From: Elgaria multicarinata webbii
Taxonomy: Eukaryota > Chordata > Lepidosauria > Squamata > Anguidae
Direction of reading: 5' to 3'
DNA: 64,000 nt
Assembly (NCBI RefSeq): GCF_023053635.1
Contig: NC_086175.1
Coordinates: 121,780,740 to 121,844,739 of the forward strand
Positions 10,900 through 22,167 of this stretch are shown piece by piece. A model generated the notes under the pieces. It had not been told where the DNA came from. It saw only the letters and a list, made by a program, of their open reading frames with translations, and searched no databases. The position numbers and the translations under genes are program-made. Numbering within the stretch: position 1 is the first letter of the stretch; every line of letters begins with the position of its first letter.

Positions 10900-12564
10900 A
10901 TGGGAGTCAATTACAACAGACTCCTGGGTGCTCACTATCATCAACTCGGGCTATGCCATCGAGCTCGATGCCCTCCCTCCTTTTTCCGGCGTGAGAGGAA
11001 GTTCCGTATGACAACGGTTACTTCAATTCTGCAGCTTCTACAGAAAGGAGTTTGGTTCGCAGTGGTGGATCTGAAGGATGCGTACTTCCACATTTCCATC
11101 AGGAAGTCGCATCAAGCTTACCTTCGGTTTTCGATCGGTGCGTCCCAGTACCAGTTCACCGTTCTTCCGTTCGGATTGGCCACGGCGCCGAGGGTCTTCA
11201 CGAAGGTTATGGCGGTGGTATGCGCCCACCTAAGGCAGAAAGGCATTTACGTGTATCCGTACCTGGACGATTGGCTCCTCGTAGCGGACAGCAGCGAGGC
11301 GCTCCAGTCGGATATACTAACCACCCTCAACCTGTTGGACTCGTTGGGGCTGTGGGTCAACCACGAAAAGTCCATTTTGACTCCACAGCAGAGATTGGAC
11401 TTCATAGGGATAACCCTATCCTCTCGAGACGGGAGGGCATACTTACCGTCAACCAGGGCGATCACCTTACGGCAGTTAGCCATCGATGCCGAGAGCCGCC
11501 GAAAGGTTTCGGCATGGACAGTTCAGAGACTTTTAGGTTTGATGGCAGCTACTACGGCAGTCATAAAATTTGCAAGACTCAGAATGAGGGTATTGCAGGC
11601 CTGGTTTTTGAGGACTTTCGATCTCAGGCACAATGCTCGACGGACTTACCTTTCGATACCGAAGCAAGTGAGGGCATCCCTGAGATGGTGGTTCTCGATG
11701 TCGACTCTTCTCGAAGGCGTTCCATTCCAACAAGACGCGCCTTCGGTAACGATCACGACGGATGCATCTTTAGAAGGATGGGGAGCCCATTGCAGCTCTT
11801 TAACCTCTCAGGGTCGTTGGCCTCGATCACAGAGGGAGCATCACATCAACCATCTCGAACTCCTGGCAGTAGAAAATGCAGTAAAAGCATTTGCACAGAT
11901 GATCAAGGGCCGAAATGTCTTGATCGCAACGGACAATACTACAGTGGTGGCATACATCAACAGACAGGGTGGAACAAGATCACACCCCCTGAACCGTTCT
12001 GCACTCAGAATATGGAACTGGTGCATAAAGAGAAGGACTTACCTGACTGCGATCCATGTAGCCGGCAAGGAAAACGTCGTTGCGGACTCTCTCAGCAGGT
12101 CCTTCCATGTCGACCATGAGTGGGAGCTCGATGTCGAAGTGCGGGAGAGCCTTTTTCGGTACTGGGGCCGTCCTGTTATCGATGTCTTCGCTACCGAAGA
12201 CAACGCAATTTGTGCCAAGTATTGCAGCAGGGCAGGAAGAGGAGAGCAATCTTTAGGAGACGCTTTCACCAGGACTTGGAGAGGAAATCTCCTGTACATG
12301 TTTCCTCCCTTCCCACTATTGACAAGGGTGATAGCCAAGATCCAGATGGACAACTCCAATTGCATCCTCATCACTCCGTGGTGGCCTCGACAGACGTGGT
12401 TCGCTCACGCCCTTCGGCTATCGAGAGGGGATTATATCAGGCTCCCGTCGACACCGAAGCTACTGTCTCGACACCAGGGCAGGGTTCGACACGCAGATCT
12501 GTCGACCCTCAAGATGACTGCATGGAGGATAACAACCACTCCTCCTCTGAAACTAGAACTTTGA
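10900..12564 (+). mobile_element. DIRS reverse transcriptase / RNase H / methyltransferase-like region
   Basis: Part of the DIRS element. It contains recognisable DIRS-type reverse transcriptase (VDLKDAYFHI, LPFGLATAP, YLDDWLL), an RNase H region (TDASLEGWGAH, ATDNTTVVAYINRQGG) and a C-terminal DAM-methyltransferase-like region (FPPFPLL, ILITPWWPRQTWF). The frame overlaps the recombinase frame, an arrangement this family is known to use. Confidence 0.9.
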
Positions 12565-13475
12565 CTGTGGACCACATTATATTGGCAGCACTAAAGCCTT
12601 CCACAAGGAAAACTGTGATGCTTTTTCAGCAGGGACTTAAGCTTACATCCATCAGAGTGCACCTAGCTGCAATTACATCTTTTCACCAAGGCATAGATGG
12701 GTTTACACCCTTTACCCACCCAACAACTAAGAAATTTTTGAGAGGGCTTAAGAACACAATACCAACTGTGAAAAGTATTGTACCTCCATGGAGCCTGTCA
12801 GTTGTGCTGCAAGCACTGACACGCAAACCCTTCGAGCCTATGGCGTCGACAGACCTTAGGCTACTTACTTTAAAGACTGTCTTTCTAGTAGCCATTACAT
12901 CGGCAAGACGGGCAAGTGAGCTTAGAGCTCTTAGGATAGATGTCCCATACACTATCTTTCATAAGGATAAGGTTGTGCTACGCACAGATCCAGCCTTCCT
13001 ACCTAAGGTAGTGTCTACTTTTCATCTGTCCCAGCATATTACTTTGCCTGCCTTCTTCCCTAATCCAACTACACCTCTTGAGTCTTCCTTGCACACTCTC
13101 GATGTAAGAAGGGCTCTTGCTTTTTACAAAGACAGAACAGAGACTTTAAGGAAAACAAAGCAATTGTTTATTTGTTATGGTGAGCCTTCTAAGGGACTCC
13201 CTGTCTCTTGCCAGCGGTTGTCACGCTGGATAGTGGAGACAATAGAATTGGCCTACTCTATTTCTAAATTAGAGTTAGTGAAACCTGTGACGGCTCATTC
13301 CACCAGAGCTGTTTCAACATCGGTGGCCTTCACCAGAGGTGTTCCCTTGGCAGACGTCTGTAGAGCCGCAACGTGGTCCACTCCATCCACGTTTGTCAAG
13401 CACTACAGTTTGGACACCCGTGCGAGGCAGGACTGCTCATTTGGGAGGACAGTGCTTTCAGAGATCTTCAGATGA
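12120..13475 (+). mobile_element. DIRS tyrosine recombinase region
   Basis: Part of the DIRS element. The C-terminal half carries the tyrosine-recombinase pattern (ITSARRASELRAL, then HSTRAVSTSVAF and KHYSLDTR). The first part overlaps the end of the reverse transcriptase frame. The recombinase replaces the integrase of LTR elements. Confidence 0.88.
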
Positions 13476-13516
13476 TGCACCAACCCACCTCCAAAGGTAT
13501 GTCAGCTTGCTACTCG

Positions 13517-13610
13517 CCCATATGTGTGATGCATAGAGACCACGAAGAAGAAATGCAGGTTGCTTACCTGTAACTGTAGTTCTTCGAGTGGTCATCTATG
13601 CATTCACACA
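13517..13610 (+). repeat. DIRS internal complementary region
   Basis: This short block contains the reverse complement of the left terminus joined directly to the reverse complement of the right terminus (join near 13552). It is the hallmark that lets DIRS elements rebuild their ends through a circular form, and it shows that the termini called here are correct. Confidence 0.9.
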
Positions 13611-13726
13611 ACCCACCCACCATCCCCACTTGGTGGTGTGAGACTTATAAATGACAGTTTTTTTGTGGAATGTACTTTACTTTATTTACACTCATGTTTA
13701 TGGGGGCACAATGTCGGACTCCTGTA

Positions 13727-13859
13727 AACTGAGGTAAGGGCGGGAACCCCATAGACATGCGCGGTAGCGTGGGGGGAGGGGTTCCCGCCAAAAACGTTCC
13801 ACTCAGCTATAGTAGGTTCCGGTCTGGTCTCTGCGCAGGCGCAAAGCCCATATGTGTGA
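13727..13859 (-). repeat. DIRS right inverted terminal repeat
   Basis: Inverted copy of 8392-8524. It is followed by about 52 bases of unique right terminus, ending at about 13911 before a (tc)n run. Confidence 0.92.
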
Positions 13860-13999
13860 ATGCATAGATGACCACTCGAAGAACTACAGTTACAGGTAAG
13901 CAACCTGCATTTCTCTCTCTCTCATATTACTAGAATTTGGCTGCATCTAATTAAATTGGTTGGCAGCAGATGCAGGACAGACAAAATAAAGTACTTCCC

Positions 14000-14100
14000 C
14001 AAACTGGTGTCCTCTAGATGTTTTAGACTCCAACCATTGGCCATGCTAGCTGGGGCTGTTGGGAGTTGAAGTCCAAAATATCCAATGGGCATGTTGCCTA
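14000..14100. mobile_element. Degraded hAT-type foldback MITE
   Basis: Phrases aactggtgtcctctagatg and gttgggagttgaagtcc in inverted relation, with ccatgctagctggggc at the centre. Same small MITE family. Confidence 0.55.
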
Positions 14101-15110
14101 CCTGTGATCTAATCTAACCTAGGATTTGAAAAACTCAGGAGTAGGGCTGGCCCTACCATTAGCAAAATGAGGCGGTAATTTCCGGAGGCAGATGATGGGA
14201 GGTGGTAGCAAGGAATTGGAGGAGAGACCTGTACGTGCCTGATTGCACTCTCTAAGCTAGGCTGCTGCTTTCAGGTGCAGTGAAAGTCCCATCGCCAGGA
14301 CTGCAGAAAGATTCAACTGCCAGGCCGGTCAGCTTTTGAACATGGAAATTGGTGCCATCTTGCCCTTTGCCTCAAACAGCAAAATGTATTGGTCTGTCCC
14401 TGCTCATGAGGATAGGTCTATCAGTGGTTATAGGTAGGAGAGTTAGATAGAATTCCCATATTCAGAAGCAGTACACTACTGAATACCAGTTTCTCAGGAT
14501 CAACAGTGAGAGAGATTTATTGCCTTTATGACAAGTTGTTGGATAACAACTCTCATCTTGCCCATTCACATCTGGAGGGCACCTGATTGGGGACAGCTGC
14601 ACTAGTATGATGGTGAATAAAAATGGCTCTTTTAAGACCAACGTACTTCTAGGAAACTTCATAAAACCTGCCTACAGCATCATATCCAACAGTCACACGT
14701 ACATAAAGACGCATACCTATATGTATTCGATATATAGCATATACATACTAGGAAGCTGAGAATTAAGTATAACTTCAAGGATGGGCATATGCACATGCAC
14801 AGACGTTAAAAGTGACGATCTACATTACAGATTTCTTATATAAAACCCATAATGTATTTAGTTAAGCTGTGCTGAAATACTTGGGAGTAGGCAATGCTCA
14901 CAGACTGAGTACCCCACTGAGTTTACAAATGGTGGTAGTTAATGTGATCAGGTCTGAAAACCAGCTGTATTATACTATGAAAGTCCCCCTTGAGAAAAAC
15001 AAGCTTAGTCTAGTGCAGTTGGGAAGATCCTTTTAATTAGTATAACTGTGACAGGTAGAATGGCATTTGTAATAATTGGGTATTGGATGAATGTTAAGGA
15101 TGATACCTCT
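14101..15110. other. Unassigned non-coding sequence
   Basis: No gene found. About 14137-14215 (agtagggctggccctaccat...) resembles the end of a common DNA-transposon relic. The phrases at 14550-14590 echo the small MITE family. The rest is unassigned AT-rich sequence. Confidence 0.35.
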
Positions 15111-15112
15111 CT

Positions 15113-15440
15113 ACAGCAGCCTTCTTCAACCTGGTGTCCTCCAGATGTGTTAGACTACAGCTTCCAGCATCCCCCAGGTTTTGCTCTCTCCCTGTCCTTC
15201 TGGAGTGGGAACTACATGCATTATTTGACCCCTCCATTCAAATTGGCAATTGTTATCCATTTGCTTGGGAAGAAGAGGTGGTTGCTCTCCAGGGAAGGCT
15301 GGGGTGGAGAACTTGTGGTCCTTCAGATGTTGCTAAGACTCCAACTCCCATTATCTCTGGCTATTGGCCAAGCTGCCCGGGGGATGTTGGGAGCTGTAGT
15401 CCAATACATCTGGAGGGCACCAGGTCTAGGGGAGGCTGCG
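15113..15440. mobile_element. Two hAT-type foldback MITEs, adjacent
   Basis: A left arm at 15116-15178 (cagccttcttcaacctggtg...) is followed by unrelated sequence. A fuller element then occupies about 15304-15434, where ctccaactcccattatctctgg pairs with gggatgttgggagctgtagtcc and the right arm ends ccaggtctaggggaggctg. A third degraded relative is at 15618-15730. Confidence 0.6.
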
Positions 15441-15829
15441 GCTCTTCAGCAAAATGAATAGAGTCCCTCATGGTGATAGCTTTCTTGGTCAAGTTGTACA
15501 AACTCCCATGGGATGAACACTGACCTCACGAAAGGCAGGAAGCAGAACAAAAAGCTGGAATAAGCACTACCACCTTGTGCTGGGGATGAGCATAGGTAGT
15601 AAGGTGGATCCCCTATGGCAGGGATCATGTGGCCCTCTAGATGCCATTCAACTCCCATCAGTCCAAGCCAGCATGGTCAGGGATGATGAGAGTTGGAATC
15701 CAGCAACCTGTGAAGTACCCCAGGTCCCCCACCCTGGTTTTAAAGTGAGGGAAATCGCCCTTGCCAAACCAAATAGATAATCGCCAATTTGGATGGAGAG
15801 ATTCAAATATGCATGCAGTCCCCCCCCCC

Positions 15830-16480
15830 ATTTTGCATAAGGGGTGTCTTCCCCCCACCCCCCCGAGATGGCAGCCAGCAGCAGCGCCTCCCTCTCTCCT
15901 TGCTGCGGGGGAAAGGGAAGGATGTCAGTGAAGAATTTAATGCTCTTCTCAACTAGGATGCGCGTGTAGGAGGAGGGGGGGAGTTCGTGACTACGTGGCT
16001 GCTGCGCCCCATCTTTTCATGGCGGGAAGGAAGGCTCTCCCCGCACCCCATCCCGTTTACACTCACAGGGCTGAACCCCTTCATTGTACTCCGCATAGAT
16101 CCGGCTTCCCGAGTCCCCAGCCCTCGGCTCCAGCTGGTTCCCGGCCGACGCGGTCATCATGCCTCGTCTTCTATCGCTGCTACTGCCTGTACCAGCCGCG
16201 CCCAAGCAAGTGGGACGCGCAGGCCGGTTGCCATAGGAGCCCGAGGTTGTGGAGGAGGGAGCGTGGAGGCTGGCGGGGGAGAAAGCACCGGGCGAGCTCG
16301 TGATTTGCCTCCCCACTCGGTGAGCCTTTAATTGAGCCTTTGTGGGACGATGATGATGGAGAAGAAAACATCCCTCCGCCGCCCCCCGGGCCCTGGGTAA
16401 AGGAAAGGACGAGCATCGGAGTAGCTCTAGGCCTGGAGTGAAGCAAGGCCTAGGCCTTTTGGGTGTTGTCATGGTAACCG
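15830..16480. promoter_or_regulatory. CpG island inside the duplicated unit
   Basis: The region is GC-rich with many CG dinucleotides (for example around 15960-15975, 16130-16330 and 16365-16400), in strong contrast to the AT-rich surroundings and without repeat character. This is the composition of a promoter island. From gene order I recall in human, a gene beyond the ANKRD49 3' end (C11orf97 or FUT4) would be expected on this side on the minus strand, but I cannot identify it from the sequence. Confidence 0.6.
16067..16160 (-). CDS. Candidate first coding exon of an unidentified minus-strand gene
   Basis: Within the CpG island the minus strand has tandem ATG codons at 16155-16160 opening a 31-codon frame (MMTASAGNQLEPRAG... 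ending EYNEGVQP). One extra base then precedes a strong donor (gtgagt at 16066-16061). I do not recognise the peptide. No continuing exon was found to the left before the duplication junction. It could be a real first exon, with the remaining exons beyond the window or in the left unit, or a chance frame in GC-rich DNA. Confidence 0.3.
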
Positions 16481-17168
16481 GCAAGGTTGCTGTTGACCGC
16501 CGGCCTCTGCAAATGCCTCAACAAGCGAGAGGGCAGCTGCAGCTTGCATTTGCCTATTACTCGCAAGTAAGGGTCAACAAGTCCTCCCCCTTTCATAGCT
16601 GCACAACAGGCAGGCAGAAAATCAACAGGTAAAGCCTTCTCTTTCAAGGCATCTCCACTCCCGCTTCGCTGGCTCAGCTTTGCAGATCCTGCAGCTGTTA
16701 ACAGGAGGAGCACTTGCAGGAGCACTTCCTGAGGGGTTTGGCTGGCAACCCGCTAAATCGGGTAGACCACCTTTTGGGGGCCTTGGACACATTTGGCAAT
16801 TTTGAGAAATTCTCCTGGGCACTAACAAAAAATGGCTGCCATGGGAGGGATGGCAAAGGATAAGGAACCTGGCCAAAAGATTGAATGCAAGGTAGAGGTG
16901 GGGGTCTGAGAGACTTACAAACTAAACCTCTTTGAATCCAGTTTTCATCACCAACAGAAACCTCAGCTGCTGGCAAGTAAATATATTGATTTTTTAAAGT
17001 GGGAGATGTAGAGCACCAAGAAAAGTGTCTGAGGGCACATTGGTGCCCATGGACATGTTGCATACCCTTCCCCCTAATTCCAGCTCACAATTAAGCATAC
17101 TTTAGGCTGTAATGCTGTGCACTATGCCTAATGGGAGTTACTTCTAAGTAAACATGCATAAGATTGCA
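16481..17168. other. Unassigned non-coding sequence with a repeat tail
   Basis: No gene seen. The last 70 bases (about 17100-17168: gggagttacttctaagtaa, catgcataagattgca) match a short interspersed repeat phrase that also occurs at 33070-33145. Confidence 0.4.
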
Positions 17169-18895
17169 TTGCATATCATTGTTTTGTAATGGAGTTACTT
17201 AAAACACACTTAATTGCATACACTTAATTGCATAAGAATTGTGGGTGAACGTACGTTATGAGGTTAGCCCTTTGGAAATGTTCTTGTAGGGGAACACTAG
17301 CTCATTTCTTCTTGAAATGATAGATAGCACTTACAAAGCCGCACAACCGATGTAGTACAAATATATTTGCTATCCAATTAATAGTATGGTCAGTATTCTC
17401 TACACATACCAACAGTCTTCAGTATCTTGAACTTCACGTAGGGTGAAGGTACAAAGCATATTTCCCCCCATGAAATGCACCACTGTATATCCAAGTCAAT
17501 ATGCAGCATCACAAACATTTTTTTGAAACTCAGCAGTTTGCTACATTTCCTGGGGGTCCAAGGAGTCACATTGCAACTGGAAATGGGGAAGGACCCTAGC
17601 TAGGCCTATAAGCATATGCTCTGCATGCACAAAGTCCCAGGTTATGTTTCAGGAATCAAAACACATCACTAATCCAATGGAACAATCCGAAGTATAAAAG
17701 AGCATATGTTCATGCACCTTTAATCTCTCTGTCATACACACGCACTGCTCTGGATAATCTGAACACAACCACAGCAATTTTCAACAGCCGTTAGTGAGCC
17801 TCTTTCACACCCTCAATGAAATGTTGGCACATACATGCAACCTGATTGCAAAAGAACAGCACAACAGTTTTCCTAAAAGTGGTATAACTTCTAGAACAGG
17901 GAGTGAGAAACTTCTGGCCTTCTAGATGATGTTCAACTCCTATCATAGGTGGGAGGGTGCTATTGCACCCATGTCCTACTTTTGGGTTCCTGGGTGACAG
18001 CTGTTTGGCCACTGTGTGAACAAAGTGCTAGACTAGATGGACTCTTGGTCTGCTCCAGCATGGCTCTTATGTTTTTTCTGCTGAGGGCTGATGGGAGTTG
18101 AGTCCAACATCTGGAGGGCCATAGGTTCCATACCCATTTCTTTACAAACTCTCACCTGGAAATGCATACAATTATGCATTCCCCTTTACACAGACCTTTA
18201 AAGACATTTATCTTCAACATTTATGAGAACTCCAGTAGTAGCCAGAATACTGTGCTTATCTTACCCACAGATAATTAACAAAAGACTCAATCAAGTTTCA
18301 GTGTGTTAAATATTTTATTTTTAAATAAGACTCACAGCATAATTACAAAATGCTTTATTTCAAGTGTTACCTATATAAGGTGTTACATTCAGTTTCACTT
18401 TTCATGCAGTTTTCAAAAGTTAGCAACTATCTCACAAAGATAAAAAACACTTTAAAGTGAACTTTGACAGCATTTGTATTTGTAATTACATACAATAATA
18501 AATACTCCAGTTCTTTCCTCTCTTATAATGCACTAGTGCTTTACAGTATTCTGTTACAGTAGATCTTTGCTAGTTTGCACTACCTGAAGACATACTACAC
18601 TACACATTTAAATTAGTTTCAAACCTGCTTAATTATTTAAGGAAAGCAACCCTACAATTCTGTGTTCATTTGGGGGAAACTGTAACAGCTAAACAGGTTT
18701 CAAAGTGGTTTACATTTGTAGTGCAACCTTAAGGCAGTGCTCTGCAAGCCACGTGAGTCAGTACACTGTTACTTAAAATGGCTTAGATGTTAAACCCTGA
18801 AATGTTTATTTAGATGTGTGCTTAGAAAAAAGAAAGAACGTACAGCCTTATGCTAAGCAGTTCATTCTGTTATATCCCACCTGTTTCAATGACTG

Positions 18896-19543
18896 GGTTC
18901 AGACAATACAATAACCAAAGGTGGTTTAAATAGTTCATTGGTTATTTAACCCACCATCGGTTATTGTGTTGTGGAGGGTACTGCGGGTTATTTCCTCAGC
19001 CACGCAAGTTATTTCATCAGCCAAGAGTCGCAAGGCAAGAGCGGTTTAGCGGTAGCTGCTGCTCTAGTCCAGCTGGCAGGATAGATTTTCAGCAGGCTGC
19101 ATTTGGACAACACAATAGTCAATGGTGGATTAATAGTCAACTCTACGGTTGATTATCGAGGGATTCTCCCCACACAACATAATTATAATCAACCGTGGTG
19201 TGGACTAAGGTCAGCGTCGAGTTGACTAATTGATACATCCCCCACCCTCTCTTCTCCCCTCAATCCTCCCAGTGGTATCCCATCAGGCACTGCAAGTTCT
19301 GCCAGCTGGACTAGAGCAGCTGCCGCCAATTTGGTCGCTCTTGCCAGAGACTCTATAGTCGCTGAAAATAACCAACTGAGTGCAACGGAATAATCAATGG
19401 TTCCTGACACACAACACGATAATCAACGGTTGTTCAAATAATCAACTCTGCACAGCGTTGGTTATTTCTTCCGAATAACCAATCATGGTGTGAAAAAGTC
19501 CTGACAGACATTAGCCAAGCGTTGACTATTTGGTTAGCGTGTT
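18896..19543. mobile_element. Foldback non-autonomous DNA transposon (right copy)
   Basis: Duplicate of 1728-2375; one base difference noted (tggtgc versus tggtgt near the right end). Confidence 0.6.
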
Positions 19544-20117
19544 GTCCGAATCCATTCGTACTTTCTAAAAAGTATATTCTAGGAAAACTGTATTTTACTG
19601 ACTTTAGCAAAACTGGCATGCTTATAAGCAACACATCAGAGAGAAGCAAGGTCCTCTGACAAGTAAACACGATGACATACTAGTAACTTTAAGTATGTTA
19701 ACGCAAGTAGTTTATTGTCTGCATTGTAATGACTTGCAGCTAACCACATTTACAAACAAGAACAATCCATTGACTTAAAGAGGACTTCCATGCTTGTAAG
19801 TAGTAATTACATCTGGGGCTTCAGAATACAGTATTTAAGGGCTTCAAGTTTTAGTACACAAGCCACTTACTCCACTCGAACTTAGATTGAAGTTGGCTTT
19901 AGTTTATCATTTTTGATTGTTGTAGCCTTCAAGCTACTTTTCCAGGATTAACCTCAACGAGAGGACTGACTCTACGTTTATAGTAATGGAGAAATAGCAC
20001 ACTACGGCAAGCCACAAAGTCCCATTTCGGTGGGATTTACTTTTAACTTAGGGTTGGTTCACACAAGATGTTTGAAGTAGTGAAGAGCATATAAGACATA
20101 TTTGAGTTGCGACCCCT

Positions 20118-20664
20118 TTATATTTAACCTCTTACTTTATATGAGCTAAGATGGTTATTCACCCGGTGCAGGTTAAATTCACTCGTTGATGAAGGCGCGT
20201 TATAGGACCCATCCTAGGGTGAAAGCAGACTGCCCAGCTGGTTGCCCCAAAATCGAGGATATGACACATTTTCTAGTTGAATGCCCAATGTATGCGGAAT
20301 TGAGGAAGCAATATCTTGAGCCTTTAATTCCTAGGTTTAACTATATGCCGTCCAAAAAGGCAACTCAAATACTTCTGTTACGCTCTGATAATTATATATC
20401 ATTTAGGACTGCAAAGTTTGTACATCGGGCACTGGAGATGAGGAAGCTCCTGACTACCTTGTAGGATCAAATTATATCCTGTTGATACCATATGTTGGTT
20501 AATATAGTTAACGTAAATATGACAACTTGGCCGTCTACGATGTTATTAATGTTTGTATTACTCTTTCGGCTGCGGTGAGTTGGCGGCTGGGTGTGCAATT
20601 ATTCTGTTTGTATGCAAATAGCCTACCTGGCTAATATGCAATAAAGTATTTATTATTATTTGAG
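20118..20664 (+). mobile_element. LINE 3' tail (right copy)
   Basis: Duplicate of 2950-3496, with the same 92-residue zinc-knuckle frame at 20186-20464. Confidence 0.6.
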
Positions 20665-22167
20665 TTGCAGCAGGGTACATGGTAGTCCTATTCTCATGAG
20701 TCCATAATCATTTCAGACACTGTAATTTCCAACTAAGAACATTCTCCAATTTCATTGCAGAAACAGACAGGTATGCCATTTCATGCACTACAAATTCACA
20801 CCATGCATGCAAATGATAATCCATGAGCTTGTACCCAGTTTCTTCCTTGTACAAGCCCCTATGATTTATAGGGTGGGGGGAGCAATATGCGTGAATCAGC
20901 CTGGTGCCCTCTAGATATTTTGGACTTTTAACTTCCATCAGCCCCAGCCAGCATGGCCAATTGTTAGGAATCTTGGGAGTTGTAGTCCAAAACAAATGGA
21001 GTGTGCCAGGTTGGGGAAAGGTGGTGTAGATCTTTTGACAACACACATTGTATACACTTTTTTTTTTGCCCAAGCTCATATCTTATTGAAGTATTATGTG
21101 AACCAGCTCTAAGAGTATTCAGGACTGGTAACTCAACATATATAAATGACTTCAGACTACTGGTCATATTATTAATGAATGACACCAAAGGGCTCACAAA
21201 TGTCATTTTGTATATGAGAACATAAAAAAGGAAAGTAACGATACATACAAACTAGGGTACGACTAAGTAAAGCAAGCCCTGGAATCTCATAGTACTTGCG
21301 TCTTTGGATCACGCCAGCCGTAATGTTTGGTGCTGTGCAAATTACCTTTGAGAAAGCTACCACTGTCAAATGCCTACATATAGCAGCATTATACAAGGAT
21401 TTTTTTTTTTTGCAAGAGCCGAATCTATGAGCAGAATCTAGCAAGGATCTAGAATCCTGTTTATAGATCCATCTAAAGTAAATAATATACTCCCAACTTA
21501 ACATTTCCAAGTGTAGGCATTCATTTGTGACTAAAAAGCAAAATGAGAGCACAAGATGTTAGGTTTTGAAGGTAAGCAGGTCATTTGAGACAGATATACC
21601 ATACTGCACCAGAGTAGGCCTTTGAAATCTGACCATCACATTGCACTATTGATTTCAGGTTAGCGATGTTTGTAACAGCTGAGAAGATGCCATTATCCAC
21701 TGTTGAGAAGCAGCTGCTAACCTCAGTACTGGCAAAAGGCTGTATGTTTAGGCAGTTTGTCTCCCATGTTCCTTTCTGTTCAAGCATGTCTGTCAGTCAC
21801 CAATTAGCTCTCATTAAATTTCCATCGTTTTGAAAAGAAGAACCAGCCAATGTTTGGAGCAATGTCAATTGTACTAGTGTACGCACCTGTGATGTTTTGG
21901 GTGAAAATTTCTTGTAGTCATGCCATGGGATACTTACAATTCCTCCAATGTTTTTCAAGTAAAAGTGGAATGTTTCACAAGTATAAGGGTAGTGTAATTT
22001 AATTTATAAAAATAATGACCTCGTAACAAAATGAGACCTCATTTCAGCATCTCATAGAGAAAAGCTATGCCGAGAAGTGGGGTTGAAAGCACCAAATTTG
22101 AGTGTAATAACGAAGTGTAATTTTTTTTTACCAAGGCCCAGTTTCAACATTCAAATGTTCACAATTC

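Larger units (their letters stand above)
8369..13911 (+). mobile_element. DIRS retrotransposon (tyrosine-recombinase retroelement), nearly whole
   Basis: This is an old-style mobile element, treated here as a fossil. It is about 5.5 kb and belongs to the DIRS group. Parts in order are: left terminus; inverted terminal repeat; gag-like frame; overlapping reverse transcriptase / RNase H / methyltransferase-like frame; tyrosine recombinase frame; an internal complementary region; the right inverted terminal repeat; and the right terminus. The two terminal repeats read as identical, which points to a young insertion. The architecture is complete and the reading frames are long. It looks nearly whole, with perhaps one or two breaks. 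There is no obvious target duplication, as expected for this group. Confidence 0.92.

Noticed and set aside
10565-12119. Long alternative frames inside the DIRS element (10565-11011, 11052-12119)
   Set aside because: They run in other frames across the reverse transcriptase region, without motif support; shadows of the real frames.
16067-16484. A longer minus-strand frame (16017-16484) as a full protein gene
   Set aside because: It is GC-rich, low-complexity and starts in the CpG island without family similarity. Only the short ATGATG-to-donor portion has splice support, so only that is listed, with low confidence.
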